From positions 1 to 22,000 of IMG/VR virus record IMGVR_UViG_3300044644_000616: a stretch of 22,000 nucleotides of DNA, one strand, 5' to 3'. This DNA is from a virus. The position numbers and the translations under genes were made by a program. Of the stretch, positions 5,333 through 12,720 are shown piece by piece. How positions within the stretch are numbered: position 1 is the stretch's first letter; the number at the start of each line of letters is the position of its first letter. Below the pieces are notes generated by a model. That model searched no databases and had not been told where the DNA came from. It saw only the letters and a list, made by a program, of their open reading frames with translations.

Positions 5333-6364
5333 TTAGTAAACTTTTCCTAAATCATCAGTCTTAGCTCGATTAGAAGCTTCCTGTATCTTTGATCTCTTAC
5401 CCCAGGCTGAAAGATGCTTATCGTTTTCGATAGTTTCAATTTGGGTCTGTAGAGGGGGTTTCTGTTCTCCGGTGTAAACTTCGTAAGGTTCTTTTTCTTC
5501 ATCTTCGATTTTCCAATCATCCTCCTCTTCTTTAACTAAGGGTGCGTCTAACCATTCCTTATCTTCTTCAGTTAATTTAGGAGTAGGCTGTTCTTCCTTC
5601 TTTGTAAAAGCAAAGTTAGCAGCAATCACCAAAGCAATCGCCAATGGATCAAATACAAAAATAATAACCAGTAAGAACCAGTTGATGATTTTATCCATGG
5701 GCTGTCCTGTAAGCCCGGAAAGGTATTTCAAAGGACCTAACTCAGAAGAAACTGTTGAGTTTGTTTTAACTTCTAAAATTTTATTCTCTAATGAGAAGAT
5801 AGAATCATTAACTCTATCGAGTTTACTGGAAAGTTTCTCGTCTGAATTAGATGCTGATTCGATTTGTTTGATGCTTGCATTATTGGACCTAACTACTAAG
5901 TTACCTTTTTTGTCTGTGAATTGAGTTGTTGATCCTTTAGATAAACTCTCTTTTAATCCGGCTAAAGATTGTTTCTCTTTGTAGATTCCTTCTTGGGTCT
6001 GCTGATAAAGTTTCTTCTTAGTTTCAAGAGCAAGGATCTGCTGGTCGACAATGGTTGCTTTATTTGCTGTCTCTTGATAGGCTGATGATAAGAATCCGTA
6101 AATACCTGCCGAGGTGATCAGGATTAACACAAAGGCTGCAATTGTTAGATAGGTTCTTAGTACCTTATTTAATTCAGACCAGTATTGATATAGGAGTGAA
6201 GCAGTAACTAGTTTAGCTACTTCTAGTGATCCAGCCATGATTCCTACTGCCAAAGATGCTCCGGCAAATAATTTCATTATACCGGACACAGAATAGAATG
6301 CAGCTGAAGCTGAAACTGCTAGAGCTGAGAATGCAATAATATATGGAAACAGTTTTTTACCCAT
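5333..6364 (-). CDS. Four-helix membrane protein with large coiled-coil loop, 343 aa
   Basis: Three hydrophobic segments (about 7-27, 34-58 and 72-94) are followed by a long charged coiled-coil region (about 100-205), a fourth hydrophobic segment (227-253) and an acidic cytoplasmic-type tail (254-343). Proteins with this outline occur in large marine phages, usually annotated only as coil-containing. Its place next to the holin and endolysin suggests a role in lysis timing, in bridging the envelope (spanin-like), or in blocking superinfection; this is inference from position. It is preceded by a 36-nt gap holding an AT-rich weak hairpin and no clear promoter. Confidence 0.75.
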   Translation of the reverse strand: MGKKLFPYIIAFSALAVSASAAFYSVSGIMKLFAGASLAVGIMAGSLEVAKLVTASLLYQYWSELNKVLRTYLTIAAFVLILITSAGIYGFLSSAYQETANKATIVDQQILALETKKKLYQQTQEGIYKEKQSLAGLKESLSKGSTTQFTDKKGNLVVRSNNASIKQIESASNSDEKLSSKLDRVNDSIFSLENKILEVKTNSTVSSELGPLKYLSGLTGQPMDKIINWFLLVIIFVFDPLAIALVIAANFAFTKKEEQPTPKLTEEDKEWLDAPLVKEEEDDWKIEDEEKEPYEVYTGEQKPPLQTQIETIENDKHLSAWGKRSKIQEASNRAKTDDLGKVY

Positions 6365-6400
6365 ACTCTTAATGTATGTAATAAATAACTAAAGGGCAAG

Positions 6401-6802
6401 TTATTCTGATTTATGTTTATCGATCTTATCTAGGATCGCTGTCAAAGCTTCATTCTTAATGAAGCCGGCCTGTGCTGCATTCTTTAATGCACTGATTACC
6501 TGAAATACTATTAATGGGATTAGAATCGTTTCTGATAACCAGGATGTTCCTTTGAATCCAGCTTCAACCATTATTAAGGCCGTCAAGGTTATGATCCAGG
6601 CAGTTAATGTTTTTAAGATTCTAACTGCTTTGTAAGTCTTAAAGCCTTCTCTTTTAGTTCCGGCAATGATACCGAAAAAACCATCCATGAAGATTACTGC
6701 AACAACGGCAAGGTACTGCTCTGAGTTTTCCATTGCTAGGTTAAAAAAGTAGCTGCAAATGAATGCAAATGCTGCTGATGTTGCAAGAATCGTCGTCTTC
6801 AT
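6401..6802 (-). CDS. Phage holin (holin_4 / toxin-secretion type), 133 aa
   Basis: Predicted hydrophobic segments lie at about 3-23, 30-48, 65-82 and 88-106. The motif M-D-G-F-F-G-I-I-A-G-T-K-R-E-G (39-53) followed by K-A-V-R-I-L-K-T-L is typical of the phage holin_4 family (Bacillus phi29-type holin/secretion accessory). Holins open the inner membrane so that the endolysin reaches the cell wall. Length and a basic, charged C-terminus fit the family. It lies one gene downstream of the endolysin with 1-2 nt spacing between genes, so the lysis genes are co-transcribed. Confidence 0.8.
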   Translation of the reverse strand: MKTTILATSAAFAFICSYFFNLAMENSEQYLAVVAVIFMDGFFGIIAGTKREGFKTYKAVRILKTLTAWIITLTALIMVEAGFKGTSWLSETILIPLIVFQVISALKNAAQAGFIKNEALTAILDKIDKHKSE

Positions 6803-6803
6803 A

Positions 6804-7184
6804 TTATCCTATAAAATCATCTAAGTGGTCTGGAATGCCGTCACCGTCAACGTCGCATATTTCAACGTATCCGAATGCTTTCATAAAACTAGCCACTCTC
6901 TCTTTTAGATCATTGTCTGTATCTTCAAACCAATCTTCTTTTAGATTGTCATGATCTAAGATAGCAATCAGTGCGCTATAAATTTTATCAACATTCTCAA
7001 CCAGGTAGATGTCGGATGCCATAAAGTCTAAGCTAAAAGCATAATCATCAATCTGTGGAATTTTAGTTAAAGAATCAATTTTACCAATCTTCTTTTCTTT
7101 TAAAGGCATTTCTTTGCCGAACTTATGAACGTATTCGCCCACGTAGATGTAACCCTGTCCTTCTGGTAATGTAAATTCGCTCAT
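6804..7184 (-). CDS. Unknown 126-aa protein with GIY-YIG-like outline and acidic Ca-binding-like tail
   Basis: The N-terminal part (G-Y-I-Y-V-G-E-Y ... K-K-I-G-K-I) followed by D-K-I-Y-S-A-L-I-A-I-L and then E-D-W-F-E-D-T resembles the order of motifs in T5orf172/MUG113-type GIY-YIG domains (Y-I-Y, K-I-G-K, late E-W-F). The catalytic Arg and Glu are not obvious, so if related it is degenerate. The C-terminus D-V-D-G-D-G-I-P-D-H-L-D-D (114-126 region) is a thrombospondin-3/EF-hand-like calcium loop. It lies between endolysin and holin with 1-2 nt gaps. The fold assignment is weak; function is unknown. Confidence 0.65.
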   Translation of the reverse strand: MSEFTLPEGQGYIYVGEYVHKFGKEMPLKEKKIGKIDSLTKIPQIDDYAFSLDFMASDIYLVENVDKIYSALIAILDHDNLKEDWFEDTDNDLKERVASFMKAFGYVEICDVDGDGIPDHLDDFIG

Positions 7185-7185
7185 C

Positions 7186-8019
7186 TTATTTTAGTAAATT
7201 GTAATACTCTTTGAAATGTTTAATTCTGTCAGCAAGTCCAATTGTACCACCGTTAACCCTTTTAGTAACTGCAGTAACTGTTGCATCATCTGCTCCTCTG
7301 TCGCAAATGCCCCATAGCTTATTTGTATCAAAGAACCAAGCAGCTGATGCTAAAGGATACTTTGTAGCTACTAAATCTGGATTGGTTGTTGTATCCTCAG
7401 GAACAAACTTGTCGAAAGCCATGTAATTTGCTTTTCCGGTCAATTGAATGTAACCTCTTCCTCTGAATTTAAAACCTTCTCCTGTTGCTTCTACTCCATT
7501 ACCCATTCTACCTCCGTAGACTCTTGAAGCAATCTTTTCTGGCTTACGAGCATAAGCTTCAGCTAAAGCCAAAGTTGGAAAGTATTTTCCAAAGATGCCC
7601 TGTAGTCCTTTTGAGGAGTAGTTTAAATTCTCCTGAACGGCTTTAAACCCACCTGATTCATGGCCGCATTGGGCCAAGAAGTGAGCAAGTCTTAAAGGAG
7701 AGGTGATATTAAATTTTACAGCAGTGTCAGCAATTTGAGCTATTACTGCGTCGGGAATGTGTCCCTTTAGTTTGTCTAATTTAAATGGACCTGATGGGAT
7801 AGAAGCTGCAGCTGGTGCAGGGGCAGTACCTGGAGTTGTCCCGAACATCTTATTCCATGTTCCGTCTCCTACTATACCGTCAGCAGTTAATGCATTAGCT
7901 CTTTGCCATGCCTTGACCGCTTCTTCTGTCTTAGGTCCAAAAGTACCTATTGCTTCAACGCCTAATTTGGCTTGAAGTTTTTTAACGTCTTCGTTATTAT
8001 CACCTCTTTTTAGTAACAT
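7186..8019 (-). CDS. Endolysin: peptidoglycan-binding domain + GH19 chitinase-like lysozyme
   Basis: Residues 3-60 form a PG_binding_1 domain (L-K-R-G-D-N-N-E-D-V-K-K-L-Q ... D-G-I-V-G-D-G-T-W). An Ala/Pro linker (61-78) leads to a GH19 domain with G-H-E-S-G-G-F (119-125), E-N-L-N-Y-S (130-135) and F-R-G-R-G-Y-I-Q-L-T-G (185-195). Glu121 and Glu130 are the candidate catalytic acid and base. GH19 phage enzymes cleave the glycan strands of peptidoglycan and release progeny. There is no signal peptide, so export depends on the neighbouring holin(s). At 277 aa the length is normal for a two-domain endolysin. It lies 2 nt behind the 89-aa holin-like gene. Confidence 0.93.
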   Translation of the reverse strand: MLLKRGDNNEDVKKLQAKLGVEAIGTFGPKTEEAVKAWQRANALTADGIVGDGTWNKMFGTTPGTAPAPAAASIPSGPFKLDKLKGHIPDAVIAQIADTAVKFNITSPLRLAHFLAQCGHESGGFKAVQENLNYSSKGLQGIFGKYFPTLALAEAYARKPEKIASRVYGGRMGNGVEATGEGFKFRGRGYIQLTGKANYMAFDKFVPEDTTTNPDLVATKYPLASAAWFFDTNKLWGICDRGADDATVTAVTKRVNGGTIGLADRIKHFKEYYNLLK

Positions 8020-8021
8020 GA

Positions 8022-8291
8022 TTACCCTTCTTCTTCTTCTTGTTTTGGACTTTCGATGTCTTTCTTTCTGTTAGTCCATTTGTCAATAGATGCAATACCG
8101 AATGAACCTAACACCATTACCATAAATCCGTCGAAGATAATTTTGTTAACAACAAATTCTTTACCTGCATAGCCGGTGATAATGTCTACTAAGAATGCTA
8201 TACAAAGCATTAAGAATGCGATGAAACCCACAACGCTTTTTTCGTTGATTGAGTTGTTATCGTCAAATAATTGATGGAAAAATTTTTTCAT
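8022..8291 (-). CDS. Holin-like two-helix membrane protein, 89 aa
   Basis: A short N-terminal polar part (F-D-D-N-N-S-I-N-E-K) precedes helix 1 (about 19-40, V-V-G-F-I-A-F-L-M-L-C-I-A-F-L-V) and helix 2 (about 50-67). The C-terminus is highly charged (K-K-D ... E-E-E-E). Size, topology and position directly before the endolysin fit a class II holin or an antiholin; similar proteins are common in Bacteroidota phages. With the holin_4 protein at 6401 there are two membrane candidates around one endolysin, so one may regulate the other. Confidence 0.7.
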   Translation of the reverse strand: MKKFFHQLFDDNNSINEKSVVGFIAFLMLCIAFLVDIITGYAGKEFVVNKIIFDGFMVMVLGSFGIASIDKWTNRKKDIESPKQEEEEG

Positions 8292-8307
8292 ATCTTTTTT
8301 CTTTTGT

Positions 8308-8315
8308 TATAAATA
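8308..8315 (-). promoter_or_regulatory. TATTTATA element upstream of the 89-aa gene
   Basis: TATTTATA in the gene direction, abutting the stop of the 149-aa gene and 16 bases before the next ATG. The same 8-mer precedes three other genes. A late promoter -10 box or a translation signal is possible. Confidence 0.4.
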
Positions 8316-8765
8316 TCAGAACTTTTTGGAAGCATCCTTAAGACTGGCTTGTAATGCTTTAGAAAATGCTTTTTTATTCAAAGGAACCTCACCATTTTCA
8401 ACATTTAAGAACATTGCAAAGACGAAAGTGCGTCTTTCTCCTATTCCTTCCCAAGTTCCTGTATTAAAGGCTACTGAAGTTTTAACAATATAATCCTTTC
8501 TTAACCATTGAATGCCCATAATATTAAGCATTTGCTGTGGAGAATAAACAGAATCGATATAAACAGTGACTGTAAACCCTGAAGAATCTTTAGGAGAGTA
8601 TCCTTTCTGTTCAATAATATATTCCTCAACTGTTTCTTTTACCCCGAAGGTAATGTCTCTTCCTCCAACCTTTTCAATTTTAGTATTGTTAACAACATCA
8701 ACATGGAAGAAGGTTGAATCGGCAGGAGCCAAAGCAAATAAAACGGTAGCAAGTAGGTTTAACAT
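8316..8765 (-). CDS. Secreted protein of unknown function, 149 aa
   Basis: The N-terminus M-L-N-L-L-A-T-V-L-F-A-L-A is a short Sec signal peptide (likely cleavage after about residue 13). The mature part appears beta-rich with alternating hydrophobic residues (F-T-V-T-V-Y-I-D-S-V-Y) and ends in a basic helix (A-L-Q-A-S-L-K-D-A-S-K-K-F). The overall pattern is reminiscent of small periplasmic proteins of the CsgG/LptE neighbourhood type, but I cannot assign a family. It closes the run of exported proteins and immediately precedes the lysis genes. Confidence 0.65.
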   Translation of the reverse strand: MLNLLATVLFALAPADSTFFHVDVVNNTKIEKVGGRDITFGVKETVEEYIIEQKGYSPKDSSGFTVTVYIDSVYSPQQMLNIMGIQWLRKDYIVKTSVAFNTGTWEGIGERRTFVFAMFLNVENGEVPLNKKAFSKALQASLKDASKKF

Positions 8766-8769
8766 CTGT

Positions 8770-8777
8770 TATAAATA
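8770..8777 (-). promoter_or_regulatory. TATTTATA element upstream of the 149-aa gene
   Basis: TATTTATA follows the stop codon of the 401-aa gene directly and ends 4 bases before the next ATG, the same spacing as at 15075 and 19198. Confidence 0.4.
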
Positions 8778-9983
8778 TTAGTAAGTTACTGCCCCGGAGT
8801 ATCCTGGTGCAATGATATAGAGGTTAAGTGTTCCTCCTGATGTTAAAGTGGAGGTAGTATGGTTAGTTACTCCCGGATAAGTTGCTCTTAGGTTTGTTGT
8901 ACCTGCAGCAATAGCATTGTACTGAGCAGTTGTAAAGATTCTCACATCAGGAGCTATTCTCCATTTAGAAAACCTACCAGCCTTCCTTGCAGCAACGTAG
9001 TATTTGTCTGCAACAGAAATTATTCCATCGTCATTTACATCAAACATATGAAATGATAAACCGGTTCTAGCAGTCTTATTTAAAACAGTATTTGAAACAG
9101 CTTGAATGTCTGCTGTAGTATAGGCCTGTATTCTGGTTGGAGCGTCTACTTGAATTGTAAATTGATCACCGGCTGCTGTAGTTCTTGAAAAAGAATAATA
9201 TCCTGATGAGTTTGTATTTGCGGTAGCATCTAATGAAGTGGAGGATGTTGTAGTACTTGAGGATGTATTTATCTCCCAGCTAGTACCCGAGAAGGAACCT
9301 GAAGTAACTAATGTGCTTGCTAACCAAGCACTACCTGTTGATATACCCATCACCTCCTGGTTAGAACCATCTGCAGTAAATGTTCTCCAAACCACTATCT
9401 GCTTTGAAGCTTGATTTTTAATGAAATATAAATCCCAGGTGTAGTTTACTCCTGTCTGATTGTATTTGCAATTACCTTCGTATCTTACTCTAAACACGTC
9501 TCCGTAAGTTGCATCTGTGTAACTTTCAGTTGAAACATAAGAAACGTTGTTGTCTGTAGAGCTATTATCTACCGAACCTATATGAATGGTTGGTTGATTA
9601 GGACTAGTAGCATTTCCATTATATCCTGAGCTTGAGCTTGTTCCAAAACAAAACCAAGAGTTAGCATTTACGTGACCTGATGAATAAGTAGTACCTGCAT
9701 AAGAAGGACTAAACCCAGAAGGAAAAGTAACAGCAACAGATGTTTCATCTGTATTAGCACTAGAAAAAAGCACTGAGGTTCCTCTTCCTCTATCAGAAGG
9801 AATACCTGATGTTATTTTAGCTAGAGTACCTGATTTAGTAGTAGCACCTGCTGTACTTTTATAAAGTTTTACCGGAACATTATTTGCTCCAGATCCGTTT
9901 GCGTTGTAGAGGTAACCTGAGTAGGTAAATTGACCCATCAGGGAGTTAGTTAAAAAAAATAGTATAGCTATTAACCACCTCAT
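8778..9983 (-). CDS. Secreted adhesin-like protein with dockerin-like calcium module, 401 aa
   Basis: A Sec signal peptide (1-17, M-R-W-L-I-A-I-L-F-F-L) is followed by Gln18 as the likely mature N-terminus. Residues 20-60 look like a carboxypeptidase-regulatory-type beta domain (Y-S-G-Y-L-Y-N-A-N-G ... V-P-V-K-L-Y). Residues about 70-240 are a Ser/Thr-rich beta domain, and 288-340 a dockerin-like pair with the calcium loop D-V-N-D-D-G-I-I-S-V-A-D (315-326). The last 60 residues match the segment after the dockerin in the 630-aa protein. Unlike that protein it has no T9SS sorting domain. It is probably exported to the periplasm or surface and may bind glycans or protein partners; a virion adhesin is the alternative. 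It overlaps the 461-aa gene by 4 nt. Confidence 0.75.
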   Translation of the reverse strand: MRWLIAILFFLTNSLMGQFTYSGYLYNANGSGANNVPVKLYKSTAGATTKSGTLAKITSGIPSDRGRGTSVLFSSANTDETSVAVTFPSGFSPSYAGTTYSSGHVNANSWFCFGTSSSSGYNGNATSPNQPTIHIGSVDNSSTDNNVSYVSTESYTDATYGDVFRVRYEGNCKYNQTGVNYTWDLYFIKNQASKQIVVWRTFTADGSNQEVMGISTGSAWLASTLVTSGSFSGTSWEINTSSSTTTSSTSLDATANTNSSGYYSFSRTTAAGDQFTIQVDAPTRIQAYTTADIQAVSNTVLNKTARTGLSFHMFDVNDDGIISVADKYYVAARKAGRFSKWRIAPDVRIFTTAQYNAIAAGTTNLRATYPGVTNHTTSTLTSGGTLNLYIIAPGYSGAVTY

Positions 9984-11365
9984 ATTTTCATTTTTGCTCC
10001 CATTAGTATTTGGTAGTTTAGGATATCCTTACCGGCAATATAAGTACCTCCGGCAGTAATTCCAACTCCAAACGTCTTAGTTAGTCTGTAATTAAGGTTT
10101 AGGAATGGAATAACGATCGGTTTAGATTCAAAGAGAGACTCTGTGTAGTACTTGGAATACGGTGAATACACACCGGCCATGATCACTGTAGCATCTAAAC
10201 TCTTAGTTACTTTTCCTTTATACATAAAACCACCAATAACGATAGTTGAAATCATTTCTTCTCCGAACATCTTACCGTAAGAACCAGCTGCACCGTAAAG
10301 TGCTGTAAAGTTTTTAACTGAGTTTACTCTAACAAATAGAGCTGTATTTGTAATTGATTTAGGTAAAATACTTAACCCATCTGAAATTACATTAATGTGT
10401 TTGTTTCCTTTCTTGTTTGCTCCTATCCAAGATCTAACTACTGAGAAGTTTCCAATCTTTGCATTGACCATGTAGTCAGCTGAGAAGCCTATTGAGGCTG
10501 ATCCATCTCCTTTTACTTTGGTGAATGAAGCTGTTCCTCTTGCATCCTGTGCTCCATTAGCTTTAGTCTGAACTCCAACAATATCTCCTGTCATTAGGAT
10601 TGCAGGCTTGGCCGTCTCGACCTTGCCTTTACCGGCTGCCTTAGCCGAACTACTGGATTGTGATTTTTGTGTTTCGGTCTTTTGCTCTTCTACTTTCTCA
10701 GCAGAAGGTTCTTCAGTTTTTGGCTCTTCTGTCTTATTGCCTTCCCCACTGCCTGAACCAGACCCCGAACCTGAACCGCTACCGGAACCCGAACCGGACG
10801 AACCTGACCCCGACGAGCCGTTCCCGCTGCCGCTTCCAGTGCCTGAACCAGGATCACTGCCATTACCGCTAGGAGGAGGAGGATTTCCATCTTCTGATTT
10901 TTCGTTTGACTGGTTGTTTTCATTTTTTGAATCAACACTTCCCGAACCAGATGAGGTTGTACCGCCAACGTTATTACCTACTCCTGCACCAGCAGAGCTA
11001 CCAACGGATGAAAAATCTAAATTCGAAATTGAATTTAGGTTCATAACGTTGTTAACAATGTTTGAAACCGTATTTGTTTGAGTGGTAGTTGTGGTGGTTG
11101 TAACTGCCCCTTGACAAGGTGATGTTGTTTTGTACTGGTTATAAATATTATTCATCCATAAATCAAAAGTACCATCTTGCAGTTCTAGGTAGCTGAATGC
11201 TTTTACTTGTCCGTAGTATGCAATTACAATCGGAGTAGACATATCAGCATTAATAAATTTGATCTCTTTAGTGCAAGGATCAACGTACGAATACATAAAG
11301 GACTGCCCGTTTAGAGACAGTCCTATCATGAATAAAAAAAATAATATTTTAGTTTTTAAAGACAC
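9980..11365 (-). CDS. Secreted Gly/Ser-rich protein with possible outer-membrane beta-barrel, 461 aa
   Basis: The start is a GTG at 11363-11365 (preceded by AGGAAC), needed to include the basic start of the signal peptide (1-20, L-K-T-K-I-L-F-F-L-F-M-I-G-L); Gln21 follows. A Cys-containing N-terminal domain (22-85) leads to a Thr run, then an Asn/Ser/Gly-rich region and a (G-S)n stretch (about 164-208), then an acidic Lys/Glu part (209-240). The C-terminal 200 residues have alternating hydrophobic residues and Gly turns (I-S-T-I-V-I-G-G-F-M-Y ... F-G-V-G-I-T-A-G-G-T-Y), as in outer-membrane barrels. It overlaps the CsgG-like gene by 17 nt. The pairing suggests a substrate or partner of that pore; this is inference. 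Confidence 0.7.
   Translation of the reverse strand: MSLKTKILFFLFMIGLSLNGQSFMYSYVDPCTKEIKFINADMSTPIVIAYYGQVKAFSYLELQDGTFDLWMNNIYNQYKTTSPCQGAVTTTTTTTQTNTVSNIVNNVMNLNSISNLDFSSVGSSAGAGVGNNVGGTTSSGSGSVDSKNENNQSNEKSEDGNPPPPSGNGSDPGSGTGSGSGNGSSGSGSSGSGSGSGSGSGSGSGSGEGNKTEEPKTEEPSAEKVEEQKTETQKSQSSSSAKAAGKGKVETAKPAILMTGDIVGVQTKANGAQDARGTASFTKVKGDGSASIGFSADYMVNAKIGNFSVVRSWIGANKKGNKHINVISDGLSILPKSITNTALFVRVNSVKNFTALYGAAGSYGKMFGEEMISTIVIGGFMYKGKVTKSLDATVIMAGVYSPYSKYYTESLFESKPIVIPFLNLNYRLTKTFGVGITAGGTYIAGKDILNYQILMGAKMKI
10739..10870. repeat. GC-rich tandem repeat encoding (Gly-Ser)n
   Basis: Degenerate six-base units coding G-S/S-G dipeptides, much richer in G+C than the AT-rich surroundings. They form the flexible linker of the 461-aa protein and create long spurious reading frames on the other strand and in other frames. 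Confidence 0.85.
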
Positions 11366-12035
11366 CGTTCCTGATTAAGCTTTCGATTACTTTGGTGGTA
11401 GCAGTCTCTAAAGACTTTCTAGTTGCTTTACCCACAGTACTTTGTGAAAACTTCATATCAAGAGATTTCAAGAACGATTCTCCTACTTTTGTTGACTCTC
11501 CTTCTCCAGATCCGATGTAGACCTGTCCCGTTGTAGCATCAACGAACCTAACTTGGAGACGTATGAAAGTAGTAACAACAACTTTGCTTTTACCCTTTTC
11601 AACAGTCTCATCTTCATCAACAGCAAAATCGGCCACAGTAACATAAACAAAGTAACGAGCAGCTTTAATCTTACCCTTTCCATCAATGGGCTCTTCGAAG
11701 ACTCCTTTTTTAGAAGCTTTGAATTGGGTAACCATTCTTTCTTTGATTTCAGCTTTCTCTTCGGTGAATATAAATCTTCTTGTTTCATCTAAATAATCTA
11801 GTACTGATTCGGCAAATCCTAACCCAACGTTCTTCTCTTGAAGGTCTGGGTACAAAGCTAAAACTTTAGTCATATCAACGTTAATTACCTGGACAGCATA
11901 TTTCAAGCTATCTGTGTAATTTGATACTGAAGAGATATCTTTAGTTTCAATAACGTCTTGTTCGGTTGTAGTTTTCATTGAACCACATCCAATCATAATA
12001 ACCAATAAAAAAGCAACAAGGATATTTCTTACCAT
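11349..12035 (-). CDS. CsgG-like outer-membrane lipoprotein, 228 aa
   Basis: A lipoprotein signal peptide ends in M-I-G-C (lipidated Cys17). Family features are G-L-G-F-A-E-S-V-L-D-Y-L (71-82) before R-R-F-I-F-T-E; A-A-R-Y-F-V-Y-V-T-V-A-D-F (126-138); the strand R-L-Q-V-R-F-V-D-A-T-T-G-Q-V (159-172) with G-S-G-E-G-E after it; and V-G-K-A-T-R-K-S-L-E-T-A (201-212). These match the CsgG family, whose curli member forms a nonameric outer-membrane channel for secreting amyloid subunits. At 228 aa it is a little shorter than E. coli CsgG (277 aa precursor). CsgG-like genes are known from some marine phages (from memory). It probably assembles in the host outer membrane; the cargo is unknown, with the adjacent 461-aa and 401-aa proteins as candidates. 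Confidence 0.8.
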   Translation of the reverse strand: MVRNILVAFLLVIMIGCGSMKTTTEQDVIETKDISSVSNYTDSLKYAVQVINVDMTKVLALYPDLQEKNVGLGFAESVLDYLDETRRFIFTEEKAEIKERMVTQFKASKKGVFEEPIDGKGKIKAARYFVYVTVADFAVDEDETVEKGKSKVVVTTFIRLQVRFVDATTGQVYIGSGEGESTKVGESFLKSLDMKFSQSTVGKATRKSLETATTKVIESLIRNGVFKN

Positions 12036-12340
12036 GGATCTTCTTCTTTAGGTTCAGGCTTGGTAGCAGGAGCAGCAACAGGTTTTTCAACTACACGCTC
12101 TTTAATGATTGTGTTTGTTCCACCGCTTGACTGCTTCTGTTGATTTGTGTTGTTGTTCTCTAGATTCACGTTAATAACAGGAGCAGGACCTTGTTCTGTT
12201 TTAGCTTCTTCTTTAGGCTCTTCGCCACCGCCTAAGTGGGTTGCAAACCAGGCACCGCCGGCTGTAACTGCTGTAGTGATAGCACCAATAATTGCTTTTT
12301 TGGTTGCTGACATTACGCCTTCTTCTTTTTCTTCTGACAT
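12029..12340 (-). CDS. Small membrane-anchored protein with low-complexity tail, 103 aa
   Basis: A polar start (M-S-E-E-K-E-E-G) is followed by a hydrophobic Ala/Gly/Thr helix (about 15-36, A-I-I-G-A-I-T-T-A-V-T-A-G-G-A-W-F). A long Glu/Lys/Pro/Asn/Gln-rich tail follows, with a short hydrophobic strand (V-I-N-V-N-L, 53-58) and I-K-E-R-V-V-E-K-P. There is no recognised family. The tail probably extends across the periplasm or cytoplasm to meet a partner. It overlaps the CsgG-like gene by 7 nt, suggesting a functional link. Confidence 0.65.
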   Translation of the reverse strand: MSEEKEEGVMSATKKAIIGAITTAVTAGGAWFATHLGGGEEPKEEAKTEQGPAPVINVNLENNNTNQQKQSSGGTNTIIKERVVEKPVAAPATKPEPKEEDPW

Positions 12341-12357
12341 TTTATTTAGTTTTTATT

Positions 12358-12720
12358 TTAATCCTCTGTTGTACTTGATAAAGATACTCCGTCTTCTTCA
12401 TCTGTTTTTTGAATTAACATTTTATCTCTATCTTCTGAATTGAACCAATAATCGATTACTTTGTTTAAGTTACCGACAAAGGCACCTAATAAGATCAACA
12501 ACATTTCTTTCCAGTCGTCAGCTATCTGTACTCCAACGAATACTGCTGAGTTAATTCCTACAATGATTAAAGTAAATAACCCTAAGATTACTAATGTAAT
12601 TTTCCATCTATTGTTCTGCATTTCCTGCAGCATGTTGTAGAATCGATTAGTATCGGATACTTTAGCAGCAGGTTCTGTTGTTGAACCCACTGCTTTTTTT
12701 ATTGTTTCTTTAATACTCAT
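12358..12720 (-). CDS. Two-helix membrane protein, 120 aa
   Basis: An amphipathic N-terminus (I-K-E-T-I-K-K-A-V-G) precedes a membrane helix (about 40-65, L-V-I-L-G-L-F-T-L-I-I-V-G-I) and a second hydrophobic segment (about 73-86, L-L-I-L-L-G-A-F-V-G). The tail is acidic and Ser/Thr-rich. The size would allow a holin, but the gene lies among exported proteins, not with the endolysin, so I leave the role open. It overlaps the 630-aa gene by 4 nt. Confidence 0.65.
   Translation of the reverse strand: MSIKETIKKAVGSTTEPAAKVSDTNRFYNMLQEMQNNRWKITLVILGLFTLIIVGINSAVFVGVQIADDWKEMLLILLGAFVGNLNKVIDYWFNSEDRDKMLIQKTDEEDGVSLSSTTED

Noticed and set aside
6382-6410. AATAACT/AGTTATT hairpin after the holin gene
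   Set aside because: AT-only stem without a good T-run; too weak to call a terminator.
8308-8315. TATAAATA read on the plus strand as a T4-type late promoter
   Set aside because: In that orientation it would drive transcription against all genes here; the gene-ward reading is TATTTATA, so the T4 analogy does not hold.
10690-10968. Other minus-strand frame of 92 aa over the same region
   Set aside because: An out-of-frame artefact of the GC-rich repeat with no coherent protein features.
10608-11081. Plus-strand frame encoding Pro-Glu repeats, 157 aa
   Set aside because: It is the reverse reading of the (Gly-Ser)n linker of the 461-aa gene; the minus-strand frame has a signal peptide and fits the overlapping operon.
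11299-11324. 7-bp hairpin AGGACTG/CAGTCCT
   Set aside because: It lies inside the signal-peptide coding part of the 461-aa gene and has no proper T-tract; probably chance, though an effect on translation cannot be excluded.
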